This document shows, piece by piece, positions 10,325-19,581 of a stretch of DNA of 21,098 nt. The stretch spans positions 1-21,098 of the forward strand of contig JAAAIG010000681.1 of assembly GCA_015852425.1 (NCBI GenBank), read 5' to 3'. The notes under the pieces were generated by a model. That model did no database searches and had not been told where the DNA came from. It worked only from the letters and a program-made list of their open reading frames with translations. The stretch comes from Gryganskiella cystojenkinii. Its lineage: Eukaryota; Mortierellomycota; Mortierellomycetes; Mortierellales; Mortierellaceae. A program made the translations under genes and the position numbers. Numbering within the stretch: the first letter of the stretch is position 1; each line of letters opens with the position of its first letter.

Positions 10325-10636
10325 TTAATGCTGGTGCTCTGCACGTTCGCAACGGTGCTCCAGGTCATGGAGAGCCTTCACGTCCTTGGCAGATCCATGG
10401 TTCTCGATATCCCGGATGGCTTTCGGGTGTAGGTCCCATTCGTCTTTGCCACAGGCATGGGTAGTGGAGGTTCCAGCGTGAGCGGCTGCGGGTTTCGCTG
10501 CAGACTTTGGAGAGGCCGCATGGGTGTTGTGAGTGTGACCGTGTGAACCATGGTTCTCAACGACCCTGTTGACTTGAGGGTAAAGGTCCTTGTTGCCGTT
10601 GTTAGAGTTGTTGGAGCGTTGCTGAGATGCAGACAT
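10325..10636 (-). CDS. Small His/Ala-rich protein with duplicated D-L-x-P...E-N-H-G-S motif (103 aa, unknown function)
   Basis: Unspliced ORF from a true ATG to TAA. The protein is polar and rich in His, Asn and Ala, with no signal peptide or membrane segment. It holds two copies of one motif: KDLYPQVNRVVENHGS near residues 16-32 and WDLHPKAIRDIENHGS near 66-82, joined by a His/Ala/Ser/Pro-rich linker. A charged helix-like end (KALHDLEHRCERAEHQH) follows copy 2. The copies share D-L-x-P-x(3)-R-x-[VI]-E-N-H-G-S. A duplication retaining these positions argues for a translated gene and not a chance frame. A TATA-like element lies 165 bases upstream. I do not recognise the family; cytosolic or nuclear location is likely only because sorting signals are absent. 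Confidence 0.72.
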   Translation of the reverse strand: MSASQQRSNNSNNGNKDLYPQVNRVVENHGSHGHTHNTHAASPKSAAKPAAAHAGTSTTHACGKDEWDLHPKAIRDIENHGSAKDVKALHDLEHRCERAEHQH

Positions 10637-10800
10637 GGTGGAAATATAATCAATGTTGAAGATAAGCTGAGAAGTGTGAGAAGGAGCTATGTTGCTTGAT
10701 TAGGAGGGAGAGAAATGAAGAAAGAAAGAGGTCTTTGTGCGAAGAAGAAAAAAGAGGCTGTATTGAAAAGTGTATGTATGAAAAGGAGGGGAATGAAAAG

Positions 10801-10811
10801 GTTTTATATTT
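10801..10811 (-). promoter_or_regulatory. TATA-like element of the 103-aa gene
   Basis: The minus strand reads AAATATAAAAC here, about 165 bases before the ATG at 10636. A CCAAT pentamer also occurs on this strand at 10949-10953. Both are suggestive by sequence and spacing only. Confidence 0.4.
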
Positions 10812-11322
10812 GAGCGGGGCGAAAAAAGTCTTCTCTCATAATGACGACAATTGGCATCCGAGACAGTCTCAGTGTCACCGCTGTTACTTTTCCCATCGGC
10901 AAAGCAGGAGACGCCTAAAAAGGTCACCCTTTTTATTTCCAAGAACCCATTGGACGTTGGGAGCTTGGGCTGCAGACCCACGGTCCATTTTTAAACCCTA
11001 GCTGGGACTTTTTTTCCATTCTTTGGGTCGTGAAGAACAAAAAAATGTTTTCGTAGGAGAGCAACGGCAATTGAGTTCTGAATATGAAGGTAAAGAAAGC
11101 CTTTTCAAATTCAAAAAAAACACGCGTGCGGACACACAGAAAAGCATAAAAAGTCACAGTCACGTTTTTGGGTCAACGAAAAGGAATAAGGGCCATGGGG
11201 GGACGAGAGAGAAGAACATTTTTCAATCACTTTTTCTCATCATCACCACCCCCCCTCCTCTTCTCTCTCTCTTTGTACATCACTTTTATTCATCACCTCT
11301 CACTCTCCTCTCTTCTCTCTTG

Positions 11323-11329
11323 TATATAG
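11323..11329 (+). promoter_or_regulatory. TATA-like element of the kinesin gene
   Basis: TATATAG inside a CT-rich stretch, about 110 bases before the ATG at 11435. The position is reasonable for a core promoter; it is not confirmed. Confidence 0.4.
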
Positions 11330-11434
11330 TTTTTACCAACACGCTTTTTTTTTGTCTTCATTTCTTTGCTACACCTCCTCTTGTACAACACAATCACCCT
11401 CACATAACAATAATTAACAAATTAACAAAAACAA

Positions 11435-14400
11435 ATGGTCTCTTCCTCTTCCACATCCACACTCTATTCTGAAGATCAACTCCCGAATCCCTTCCGAATC
11501 AGCGACCCCGACACAACAATGTCATCCTCACATGAGGCCACCCCCTGGCCTGCAGAGTCGGCTATCCTTGTCGCAGGTAAGATGGTCTCCTGTCTTTTAG
11601 GACAAAAGAACCAATGGATTAGAGGGTAGAATTCTCCCCTGACGCGTAAAAAAAAGGCACAACAACCCGCAGGACAATTATTCTGGTCAAAAGTTGACTA
11701 ACATTATGCGCTTTTTTTATTTTCAATTGATCATGTAGTGCGTGTCAGACCATTCAGTCCATCAGAAGCGGCGCGACTCCCTCAAGAACAAACCAACAAA
11801 ATGACAATGGCAACAGAGGCCTCGCTCTCATACTCTGAAGATACTCAAAACAACAACAGCAATAAGATGGCAATCACAACTCAGATTCGAAAGGTGGTGG
11901 ATGCACTAGACGATCGAGTCCTCATCTTTGACCCACCAGACCCTGACTGTGTCTCCAAGATTCAAAAGTCCCAGTTGCCGGTTCAGGGCTATCGGAAATT
12001 CAAGGATATGCGCTTTGCCTTTGACAGGGTCTTTAACCAACATGCCCAGCAACAGGAGGTAATAATATTACAGCTTTACAGGGAAAAGCATCGCGTGGCT
12101 GCTTTCATCGGAATATTATTATTTTGAATATCCCTCCAAAAAAAAACAGTCAGCTGACTCTGTCTGTCTGTCCCTCTCCTTTCTATTGTATAGGTCTTTG
12201 AAAGCACGACAAAGCATTTGATCGATGGAGTTCTCGAGGGATACAATGGCACGTTGTTCGCCTATGGAGCAACAGGCTGCGGCAAGACACACACGATTAG
12301 TGGCACGACAGAGAAACCCGGCATCATCTTTTTGACCATGCAGGAACTCTTTGAGCGGGTCAAGGAACTCGAGGACGAAAAGATCATCGAGATCTCAGTC
12401 TCATACCTCGAAGTCTATAACGAAACCATCCGCGACTTGCTCGTCGTACCGACTGCTACCAAATCTGAGTCGCTGCATCTGCGAGAGGATTCAACCAAGA
12501 AGGTCTTTATCCCTGGTCTCACAGAACATCATCCGAAAGGAGTAAGTCCTATTGCGTCTATGTATTTTCTCTACGTTGCGTTTCAGGTTATGTCCAGCGA
12601 TCCTGACGTACGATATGTTTTATCCTTTACTTTGATAGATTGATGAACTTATGGATTTGGTTTTCAAGGGAAACGGACATCGGACTGTGTCGCCTACGGA
12701 AGCAAATGCGGTCTCTTCCCGCTCTCATGCTGTTCTCCAGATCAATGTCTGTCAAAAGCTGAAGACTGCAAATGTCTCGGACGATTTCACGATAGCGACC
12801 TTGTCCCTGATTGATTTGGCAGGAAGCGAACGAGCATCGGTCACAAAGAATCTGGGCAAGCGGCTAGTTGAAGGTAAATGATGGAGAGCATACCATTCTC
12901 TTACGTCTATTCTCTAGTCGCTTTTGTTTGCTGGCTTGTTATTAACCACCCACCAATGAATCAACGCCTTTATGTCATCGTAATCAATAGGCGCCAACAT
13001 CAACAGATCTCTTTTGGCACTCGGCAACTGTATCAATGCGCTGTGTGATATCAAGACCAAGGGACATGTCCCCTACCGCGACAGCAAACTCACTCGCCTG
13101 CTCAAGTTCTCGCTGGGAGGCAACTGTAAGACTGTCATGATCGCCTGTGTGAGCCCCTCCAGTCAACACTACGAAGAGACACAGAATACCCTAAAATACG
13201 CAAACCGCGCTAAAAACATCAAAACCAAGGTCTCCAAGAACACGCTCAATGTCGATCTCCATGTCTCTCAATACGTCCAAGTCATTTACGAACTGCGTCA
13301 AGAGGTCGCAAAACTCAAAAACCGACTGAAAAATGGTGATGGGACAACAACAACGGCGATAAAGGCAGCTACCGGTCAGAGTTCCAACTTTTTCAACTCC
13401 ATGAGATACCAGGACACCGCGGCTCAAAAGTACAGGGCCTTCATACCGGAACTCCCACGGGGCGCGCCTGCGATCCTTGTCCACGTCCGGGAGCAGATGA
13501 TCGTTGCGATTGAACAGTTGAAGGCCCTTGAGCATTGGAGAGAACTCTTTACGGGCGAATTACCGGACTCTGCAGGCATGAAGGACCTGAACTTGGGTCT
13601 CACTGGAATGACGGCGGAGGAGGGTGGCGTCTCCTTGTTTGATCGGATCTTTGAGGATGTCAGTGAATGGCTCGAAAACATGCAGCGACAGGTCCAGGAG
13701 TTTGGACAAGCCATGCCGACCCGGACCTTGAACTTGCGTGCTGCTGGTCTAGGCAACAGCATGCTGAATCCTGTGACCCGCAACGGAACCCGTTCATCAC
13801 TGCCCGGGTCTGCAATGACCTCGTCCACGGCGACGAAATCTTTCCTTAAGCGCAGGTCATCCCTGTCGTATTTGCCACATCCTCTTAAGAAAACGCTTAT
13901 CAGTAGTCCCAGAAAGCCGTCGAATACCCCAGTTGTTCGTCCCGCGATTCCTGCTACTCAAAAGTCGGATGCAAGCGCCAGCACGCGCCCTCCCTGGAAC
14001 TCGCCCAAGGGCAGTTCTCCAAAGAACTCGCCACGAAAAGTGAACAGCTCTGCGTATGCTGTTGTTTTCGCTCGTAGACGAGGTGGACTGAAACAACCTC
14101 GAGACCCATCCTCGGTCAAGCGCAAGGTTACTTTTTCGTCTGAGGCGATGGCCAAGGACGCGGACGACGATATCGATATGGTCGAGGTTATCGAGTCCTC
14201 CAGCATCAAGAAGTCGAGTTCGTTTACCAACAGATCGAGCTCATCCCTGCCTGTGCCCGATTCCAGATCAACGCTATTCTCCTCGACGAGTACAGCTCAG
14301 CCGGTGATTAACAGAAGAAGATCACTCTCGGGTGGAGGGCCGATGAGAGGAGTGGCTAACTCAACAGGCGGCAGTGGTGCTAGCGGTCAAAAGTCGATTC

Positions 14401-15146
14401 GATGGGAACCTCTGGGTCGGACCGCCCAACCACAACAACAACAACAACAACAACCATCTCGGCTGCCAACACGGAGCGCCAGTTATTCGCCACCAGCGAC
14501 CGTTAGATCGAGCCCACAAAAGACCCCTGCCGTTCAACCTCAACGCCCTACGACAACTACGTCCCAATCCGTGCCGTCTACGTCGCGTATGCAGCCTTTA
14601 CCCAGTAGTCGAAGACTGTCCATGGGCCCTATAGCGAGTTCGAACCGCATGTCCTTTGGCTTCACGAGTGGTCCAATGCGAGGCGTTGAAGCTGCAGGAG
14701 ATGGAAACAACAAGAGGCCGATTCGATGGGAAACAATGCAGAATAATACGAAGAAGAATAACGAGTCTGCTGTGATGCTACCACATCCGGCCCTTCAGGT
14801 CCTCGCGGTCCCCCAGCAGGTCCCGCAGTTTCCTACGGATGATTTCCTTTCGCTTCCTCTTCCTCAAACCCCACCTCCGTTTGATCTCCCGACGTTGGAA
14901 GAAGTGGAAGAATACCTCAGTCCACGGAAGCATGCCAGGGAAGAAAATGAAGGAGAGGAAGGCACACATGAAGGCAAAAGAGCTGATGATTCGCCGAACC
15001 CGAAGCGAGCCAAAGAGATGATGATGATAGAGTCTGGCGAGGGTTCTCCTCAGCAGTCGCAGCAACAACTACAGCAGGAGGTTGGGCAGCCTATGTCGTT
15101 TGAGGAACCCTCGAATCTTGTAGAAATTCTTGTCCATGGAGAGTGA
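11435..15146 (+). CDS. KIP3: Kinesin-8 family motor protein (Kip3/KIF18-like; 5 exons, 1066 aa)
   Basis: Exons: 11435-11576, 11739-12058, 12194-12541, 12639-12873, 12991-15146. All introns are GT-AG and phases close. The motor domain spans about residues 43-432: VRVRPF start, P-loop GATGCGKT at 179-186, switch I SSRSH at 296-300, switch II DLAGSE at 329-334, and [17 protein letters not shown]. The P-loop variant GATGCGKT and the [17 protein letters not shown] context are typical of kinesin-8. Family members walk to microtubule plus ends and limit or depolymerise them, controlling spindle length, chromosome congression and nuclear position. A short neck helix (about 440-462) follows. The tail is disordered and Ser/Pro/Arg-rich, with a polyQ run near 14428-14453 and a duplicated GPMRGV...IRWE element. 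The ATG chosen is the first after the CT-rich leader. Class is firm; Kip3 versus Klp5/6-type paralogy is not resolved. Confidence 0.94.
14313..14745 (+). repeat. Duplicated GPMRGV...IRWE element in the kinesin tail
   Basis: GPMRGV occurs at residue 798 and again at 909. Each is preceded by an R-R-x-S-[LM] or R-R-S-L-S type basic-serine motif and followed after a Gly/Asn/Ser linker by S/P-I-R-W-E. Retention of Met, Trp and charged residues in an otherwise low-complexity tail suggests a short binding motif present twice. Confidence 0.75.
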
Positions 15147-15155
15147 TTAGAAAGA

Positions 15156-15161
15156 AATAAA
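15156..15161 (+). terminator. AATAAA near the kinesin stop codon
   Basis: AATAAA lies 10 bases after the stop codon, which is very close for use as a 3' end signal. A second AATAAA at 15391-15396 is a better-spaced alternative, and a third is at 15814-15819. Confidence 0.3.
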
Positions 15162-16792
15162 AAAAGGTTATGCATTTCCGTCACACATATTTTATGCTGT
15201 CTGAATGACCAAAGATCTCTCCATTCACAGACAAACGATCTTCTTTTCCCACTGAGTATGTAAAGAAACGTAATGTCATTTATACGCTGTAACCTTATGA
15301 CACCACCCTACGCCGCCAATTCATTACATCATGTCCAACATGCCCAAGTAGGTCAGAGTCGACAGAATAGAAAATGATAACCTTTGGCCCAATAAATTGG
15401 TATGTCTTAATAGTCGGTGAAAGTTCTTTGTTTCGAGCGGTTCAACCTGACAAAGAAATATTGGTCGGACTTCAATCGCTGAGATTTTCAGTCGCGTCTA
15501 AAGGTGTCGATCTATTCATGTGTATCATTAGAATCGAATTGGTAGACATTTAGGCTTTGATTGTCCTCCTGAAGGACTTTGGTGACTTTTTAGGGTTTGC
15601 CGGAGATGCCCTCACTGACTGGGTCGAGGTATTTTTATGGTTTTTTTTCCATCCCTCACTGCTGTCGTTTTCTATATCGATAAAATGAACGCATCTTCCG
15701 TCTCCGCCAAGCAGACATACATCTATAGTTCTCAAAACAACAGAAGACTTCTCAGTAATTCATCGCCACCCCCTCGCCCCATAATGCCAACAGCGGACGA
15801 AGGCATAATTTTCAATAAATATTTCTGCTCGTAGATTGATTTGGGTGTCAATGAGGGAATTTCTGCCAACGTTTTATGCTTCCCTTTACAAATTTGAGTT
15901 TGGGCTCCTTGGATTGCTGTGAGCGAGAAAGGAAAGAGTTGGGGGTTTGGACAATGGACTGGCGTAATTTTTCGCCTATGAGTGGCGCGTTTTGTGCAAA
16001 AAAAAGCTTTTTTTTTTTTTTTGTTACTTTCCGTTCAGATCGAGAATCCGTCTGGGTTCTCAGGAGCCACTGTTTCAGGAGCGAAAGATTCACTTTCTTG
16101 TGCGCTCTAACTTCGTACTGTACCAAAGCAGGACAGATAAATGACCAAACATGGGGAAAACAAATAGGATGAACGAAGAATCGCACAACTAGTCTACAGT
16201 AGGGCCTAGCTTAACGTATATCGTCGCGACCGACCCAATGGTTTCCTTTAAGTGAAATTTTCCTTTTAAGAAAATGCCGCATCTGCGATGAAATGAGATA
16301 TTACGCTGACAGCTAGTGCCTATCCTCACTCCGGCAAACATTCTCAAAAAACTATTAAAATATTCAGCTCCAATAGACGCAAGTAAACTTTGCCCAAAAA
16401 TTCCATGTAACAATATCGTTCCTGAGGGTTGCGGACCAAATACATCTTTCCTTTTTCCTACAACCCGATAATAAGGAAACAGAAGCTCCATATGTTTTTC
16501 ATGGGGACCGAAGAAAATGTCCTCTAAGACAGGTTATCCGTTAGACCAGTTCCCTTTACTCTTCCTCAGCCGGCTCTCGAAGCTTCAACAAAGAAAGGGT
16601 GTATATGCTGAGTTAATTGTCATTGGATAGATTTTTTGAGCCATGGTGGACCTGATGATGGTACCGGAAAGATACAATTTCTTTTTGTTCAAAGTCCTCC
16701 TGTCATTCCAAAGTTTCATTTGTTGTACCGTACAATGTCGGCATCGATAGTAGACAAGCAACAATAACACAAGTCGCATTGCTCAAATTGGG

Positions 16793-16884
16793 GGCAAGGT
16801 AGGGCGAGGTGAGGATAAGATTGAGATGAAAGCGAGGTGAAGCCAAGGTAGGAAAGAGGTGAAAGCAAGACGAGGAAAAGGTGG
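16793..16884 (+). promoter_or_regulatory. Purine-rich tract with three GAGGTGA repeats upstream of the secreted-protein gene
   Basis: A mostly purine stretch of about 90 bases containing exact GAGGTGA copies at 16806-16812, 16834-16840 and 16856-16862 in one orientation. It ends about 40 bases before the TATA box. Repeated motifs at this place suggest an upstream activating element, but no factor is assigned. Confidence 0.35.
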
Positions 16885-16922
16885 CCAGATGGACAATCCA
16901 ACTCGTTTGATATTTTCTTTCA

Positions 16923-16929
16923 TATAAAT
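16923..16929 (+). promoter_or_regulatory. TATA box of the secreted-protein gene
   Basis: TATAAAT in the context CATATAAATG, about 200 bases before the ATG at 17126, followed by a T/C-rich leader at 17015-17080. Good sequence match and plausible spacing. Confidence 0.5.
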
Positions 16930-17125
16930 GCCAGTGATATTTCTCTTCGTAACTAACTTCCCATTCCAAGTTATTCTCAAACACTTTCAATCCCTACCAC
17001 TTTTGTACGTTAATCTCTCACTGGCTGTCTTTACTCTTTTCTATTATCTGTTGTTCTAACATCGTCCACTTTCCTTTCACTTGATCTATCATAATATATC
17101 TCAGTTAGCCAGCCTATCCACTGAT

Positions 17126-18979
17126 ATGCTAATACGCCGCGTCTCTCTGGTCACTACTGCTGTACTCGGTACTGCGCTTTGCGCCACTTCCGCGAATGCA
17201 AGCCTTATTGGCAACCTATTCACCTTCATATCAACCGTCTTCACTGATGTGACTGGCATCCTGGGGTTGACTGGCGCGCCCGCGCCCGATATTACTGTGC
17301 TCTATGCGTATGCTGGGTTCCCTACCATGAACGGTGCAGCCAACGGTTGGTTCCCTATATTCACGATCACCAATGCAGCAGGTGCCCGGATCAACCATCA
17401 GATGCAAGGTGGCATCCTCACTCCACCTGGTGCCAACACTCACCGTAACTCGGAGGTAGAGATAAACGCGCAGCACGTGGGGTTGACTATCCAGGCAGGA
17501 GACACACTATGCACTCAAGGGGCACGGGGGGGTGAGACATGCGCGGCATACCCGATGTGTGCCACCTACTTCAGTATCCTTCCTTCTACCAATGCTCCCA
17601 ATACCGACCCTTATGTGGTCTTCGCTGACGAGCTGGTTGTGTTCGATAAGAGCCTCTCGTGGTACCACTCGGGTGAGACTGTCCATGTTAACGATCCATT
17701 CACCTGCAATGTTTCGGAGCAGGAGATGAAGTGTGTCTGGTTCTCTCATTACGCGTCGAGCGGGGCTACTATCCTGGATACTATCCAGATCACCAATGTT
17801 CAGCAATTCATCGATGATTCGAAGAACTCGCCAGCAATGCTTATGTCGTCGAGCTACACCACCCTAACTCATGCTACTGGTAGTCCCTGTTCAACCTCTC
17901 GAGGAGCCTGCAGTAAAGTGGTCCGGGATGTCTCCCACAAGGACAAGTTCCCCAAGGTTATGGTGCACAGCGAGCTATCAGCTTTGCAGCTGTGTAAGAG
18001 CAAGACCTCCTATGGCCCGTCTTTCCTGTCCCTCAAGGAGTCAACCCTCTGCGATATGGAATACAAGGTAGCATACTCCCCATGCTCGTCGAAGTTGCGC
18101 ACTGGCTGCTATGACCACAAGGGTGCCAATATTGTGCTCGTCCCTAAGGTGAAGTCCCGTCAAGATAGCTTGGGTTCAATGCTATCCCAATTGCAGAACG
18201 AGACGTACCCAGTGGAGCACTTCGGTAAGGTCGGTGCACACAAGCCCCCGCAGAAGCGCTGTACTCCATCAACCTCACCATACACCAGCAAGAACAGTAT
18301 TTCGTCCGGTCAACAACTCAACGAGAACCAGGGATTGTACTCCGCTGATGGGTCTCATATCTTCCTGCACCCGGATGGTAACCTTTGCATGTATGACAAG
18401 AAAGGCAAGAACAACTGGTGCCTCGGTAGTGTCGCCGGTGCTGGCAGTCCCTACAAGGCCTATCTGGAGACCAATGGTGCTATCTGCGTCTACGATAGTG
18501 CCGACCATACCCAGAGATGTACTGGTGGTAGTGATAATATCGGTGCGGGTGCATATCACTTGTATGTAGAGGACAACGGTCACGCATATGTGTTCAACCC
18601 CCAGTTCCAATACATATTCTGCGCACCCGATGATGGCAACTGCAATACACAAGACCCAAGCAGTGGAGGTGGAAGTGGAGGTGGCTCACTCGGTAGCGCC
18701 TGTACACTTGGATTTGGAGGCCAGGGCAATGGCAAAGGACCTGTGTGTGCGTGCTGTAGCAGCCAGTCGGATTGCGAAGAGAGCTGCGCCGGTGGTGTCT
18801 GTACGGACAGCAAAGGCAACACACCTGGGTGCGGCACTAGTGCTGGCGGTGGCGGTGGAGCATCATGCACGTCGGGATACTCGGGAACTAAGACCGGAAA
18901 TGGTCCCAATGGTGCCTGCTGTGTTACCGAATCCGACTGCAACAATGACTGCACTAAAGGCATATGCAATGGAAGCTAA
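17126..18979 (+). CDS. Secreted protein with bulb-lectin-like domain and two six-cysteine modules (617 aa)
   Basis: Intronless ORF. The frame is open upstream to 17081, but only via a TTG; the ATG at 17126 begins a clear signal peptide (MLIRR, hydrophobic core, cleavage likely after A25 in ANA-S). Residues 26-390 form a Cys-containing domain I do not recognise. Residues about 393-500 resemble a bulb-type (GNA-like) lectin: GQQLNENQGLYSADG, then three beta repeats with HPDGNLCMY, ETNGAICVY and EDNGHAYVF. The first keeps most of the Q-x-D-x-N-x-V-x-Y mannose-site pattern; the others are degenerate. A Gly/Ser linker leads to two modules starting at C526 and C581, both C-x16-CC-x5-C-x3-C-x4-C. 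No membrane segment or GPI signal is evident, so export to wall or medium is likely. Carbohydrate binding is inference; no catalytic motif is seen. Confidence 0.87.
   Translation: MLIRRVSLVTTAVLGTALCATSANASLIGNLFTFISTVFTDVTGILGLTGAPAPDITVLYAYAGFPTMNGAANGWFPIFTITNAAGARINHQMQGGILTPPGANTHRNSEVEINAQHVGLTIQAGDTLCTQGARGGETCAAYPMCATYFSILPSTNAPNTDPYVVFADELVVFDKSLSWYHSGETVHVNDPFTCNVSEQEMKCVWFSHYASSGATILDTIQITNVQQFIDDSKNSPAMLMSSSYTTLTHATGSPCSTSRGACSKVVRDVSHKDKFPKVMVHSELSALQLCKSKTSYGPSFLSLKESTLCDMEYKVAYSPCSSKLRTGCYDHKGANIVLVPKVKSRQDSLGSMLSQLQNETYPVEHFGKVGAHKPPQKRCTPSTSPYTSKNSISSGQQLNENQGLYSADGSHIFLHPDGNLCMYDKKGKNNWCLGSVAGAGSPYKAYLETNGAICVYDSADHTQRCTGGSDNIGAGAYHLYVEDNGHAYVFNPQFQYIFCAPDDGNCNTQDPSSGGGSGGGSLGSACTLGFGGQGNGKGPVCACCSSQSDCEESCAGGVCTDSKGNTPGCGTSAGGGGGASCTSGYSGTKTGNGPNGACCVTESDCNNDCTKGICNGS
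18302..18622 (+). other. Bulb-type lectin-like domain coding segment
   Basis: About 107 residues with three repeats of a beta-strand pattern ending in a [C/A]-x-[Y] strand. Repeats 1 and 2 each carry a C-x10-C pair across the following turn. The family normally binds mannose; only the first repeat here retains Asp, Asn and Tyr of the motif. Confidence 0.6.
18701..18976 (+). repeat. Two copies of a six-cysteine module at the C-terminus of the secreted protein
   Basis: Copy 1 starts at C526 and copy 2 at C581, with identical cysteine spacing C-x16-CC-x5-C-x3-C-x4-C. Both also keep G-[FY]-x-G, a G-x-G-P stretch, S-D before the fourth cysteine and G-[VI] before the last. Copy 1 has one extra cysteine two residues before the CC pair. 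Gly-rich spacers separate them. Confidence 0.85.
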
Positions 18980-19384
18980 TCCATCCAATCTACCCTGTTC
19001 AGCTCGCAATTGGAGTAGTCCGTTCATAGCAGCTGATGTCTACCGAGACTCCTTCTCTATTTTGTTTAAAGTCTCTTTCGCGACACCTTTTTGCGCACAT
19101 ATCAATCCCCGAGTAAAAAAACATGTGTGTGAACTAAGCATGGACTCATGATCGATTTAGAAAAAAAAGCTAGAGGACTATGTATAAATCCATGCTTGGT
19201 TTCCAAGAAATCGTTCTCAGCCACTTTGGGACAAGCTAGTAGTCGCGAGTAATTGCAGGACGGACGAGGCACCATCCTCAAAATGGCAGACCTACATCGG
19301 CTCCATCCCCCGGTCGGAAAGAAAATGCTAGGCTTGTATCGAAGGTATTTTCTTGTACTCTTCTGCAATCGGGGCATGCATTTG

Positions 19385-19392
19385 TATAAAAG
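19385..19392 (+). promoter_or_regulatory. TATA box (TATAAAAG) of a possible gene
   Basis: TATAAAAG is a near-ideal TATA box, followed by a pyrimidine-rich leader (19402-19425). The first ATG, at 19582, is 197 bases downstream, almost the same spacing as in the secreted-protein gene. This suggests a transcription unit to the right. Confidence 0.4.
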
Positions 19393-19581
19393 TCGTATAG
19401 TTTTTTCTCTTCTTTTACCCTCAATCTCAACCGAATACCTCTCCTTTCAACATCACTCGCGGAAGTGCCTGCTCTTACTACCATTGCGAGAGGACTTCTT
19501 GGTCCTGGTTGAGCTGTCACTATATCCCACAAGAACCACGTCGCAGGATATCACTCAAACCAGTCCATCACTTTCATTTGC

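Larger units (their letters stand above)
10637..11434. other. Divergent intergenic region between the 103-aa gene and the kinesin gene
   Basis: 798 bases shared by two divergent promoters. The kinesin-proximal part (11235-11400) is CT-rich and contains a TATA-like element. The other side contains the TATA-like element of the 103-aa gene. No further gene is supported; an open frame at 11023-11472 runs through promoter-like low-complexity sequence and overlaps the kinesin start in another frame. Confidence 0.6.
15147..17125. other. Intergenic region between kinesin and the secreted-protein gene
   Basis: About 2 kb with lower GC than the genes and no supported coding region. Open frames such as 16189-16491 (-) and 15848-16186 (-) lack the C-rich third positions of neighbouring genes and resemble nothing I recognise. 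It holds candidate poly(A) signals near its left end, an A8-GC-T15 palindrome at 15998-16022, a purine-rich tract at 16793-16884 and a TATA box at 16923-16929. No tRNA or other structured RNA gene was recognised. Confidence 0.6.

Noticed and set aside
11023..11472. 149-codon + strand open frame ahead of the kinesin
   Set aside because: It runs through poly-A and CT-rich promoter sequence and overlaps the true kinesin start in another frame; the translation is low complexity.
14428..14453. CAA repeat as a mobile or regulatory element
   Set aside because: It is an in-frame short polyglutamine run in the kinesin tail, a common coding microsatellite.
16189..16491. 100-codon open frame on the minus strand in the intergenic region
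   Set aside because: There are no C-rich third positions as in the real genes, no leader or TATA box, and no recognised motif. It could be a relic, but nothing supports it.
17081..17125. Upstream extension of the secreted protein by 15 codons
   Set aside because: The extension begins with TTG and would bury the signal peptide. The ATG at 17126 begins a standard signal sequence.
18580..18969. Pro/Leu-rich antisense open frame over the cysteine modules
   Set aside because: It is the complement of Gly/Cys/Ser-rich codons; the sense frame carries the signal peptide and repeated cysteine spacing.
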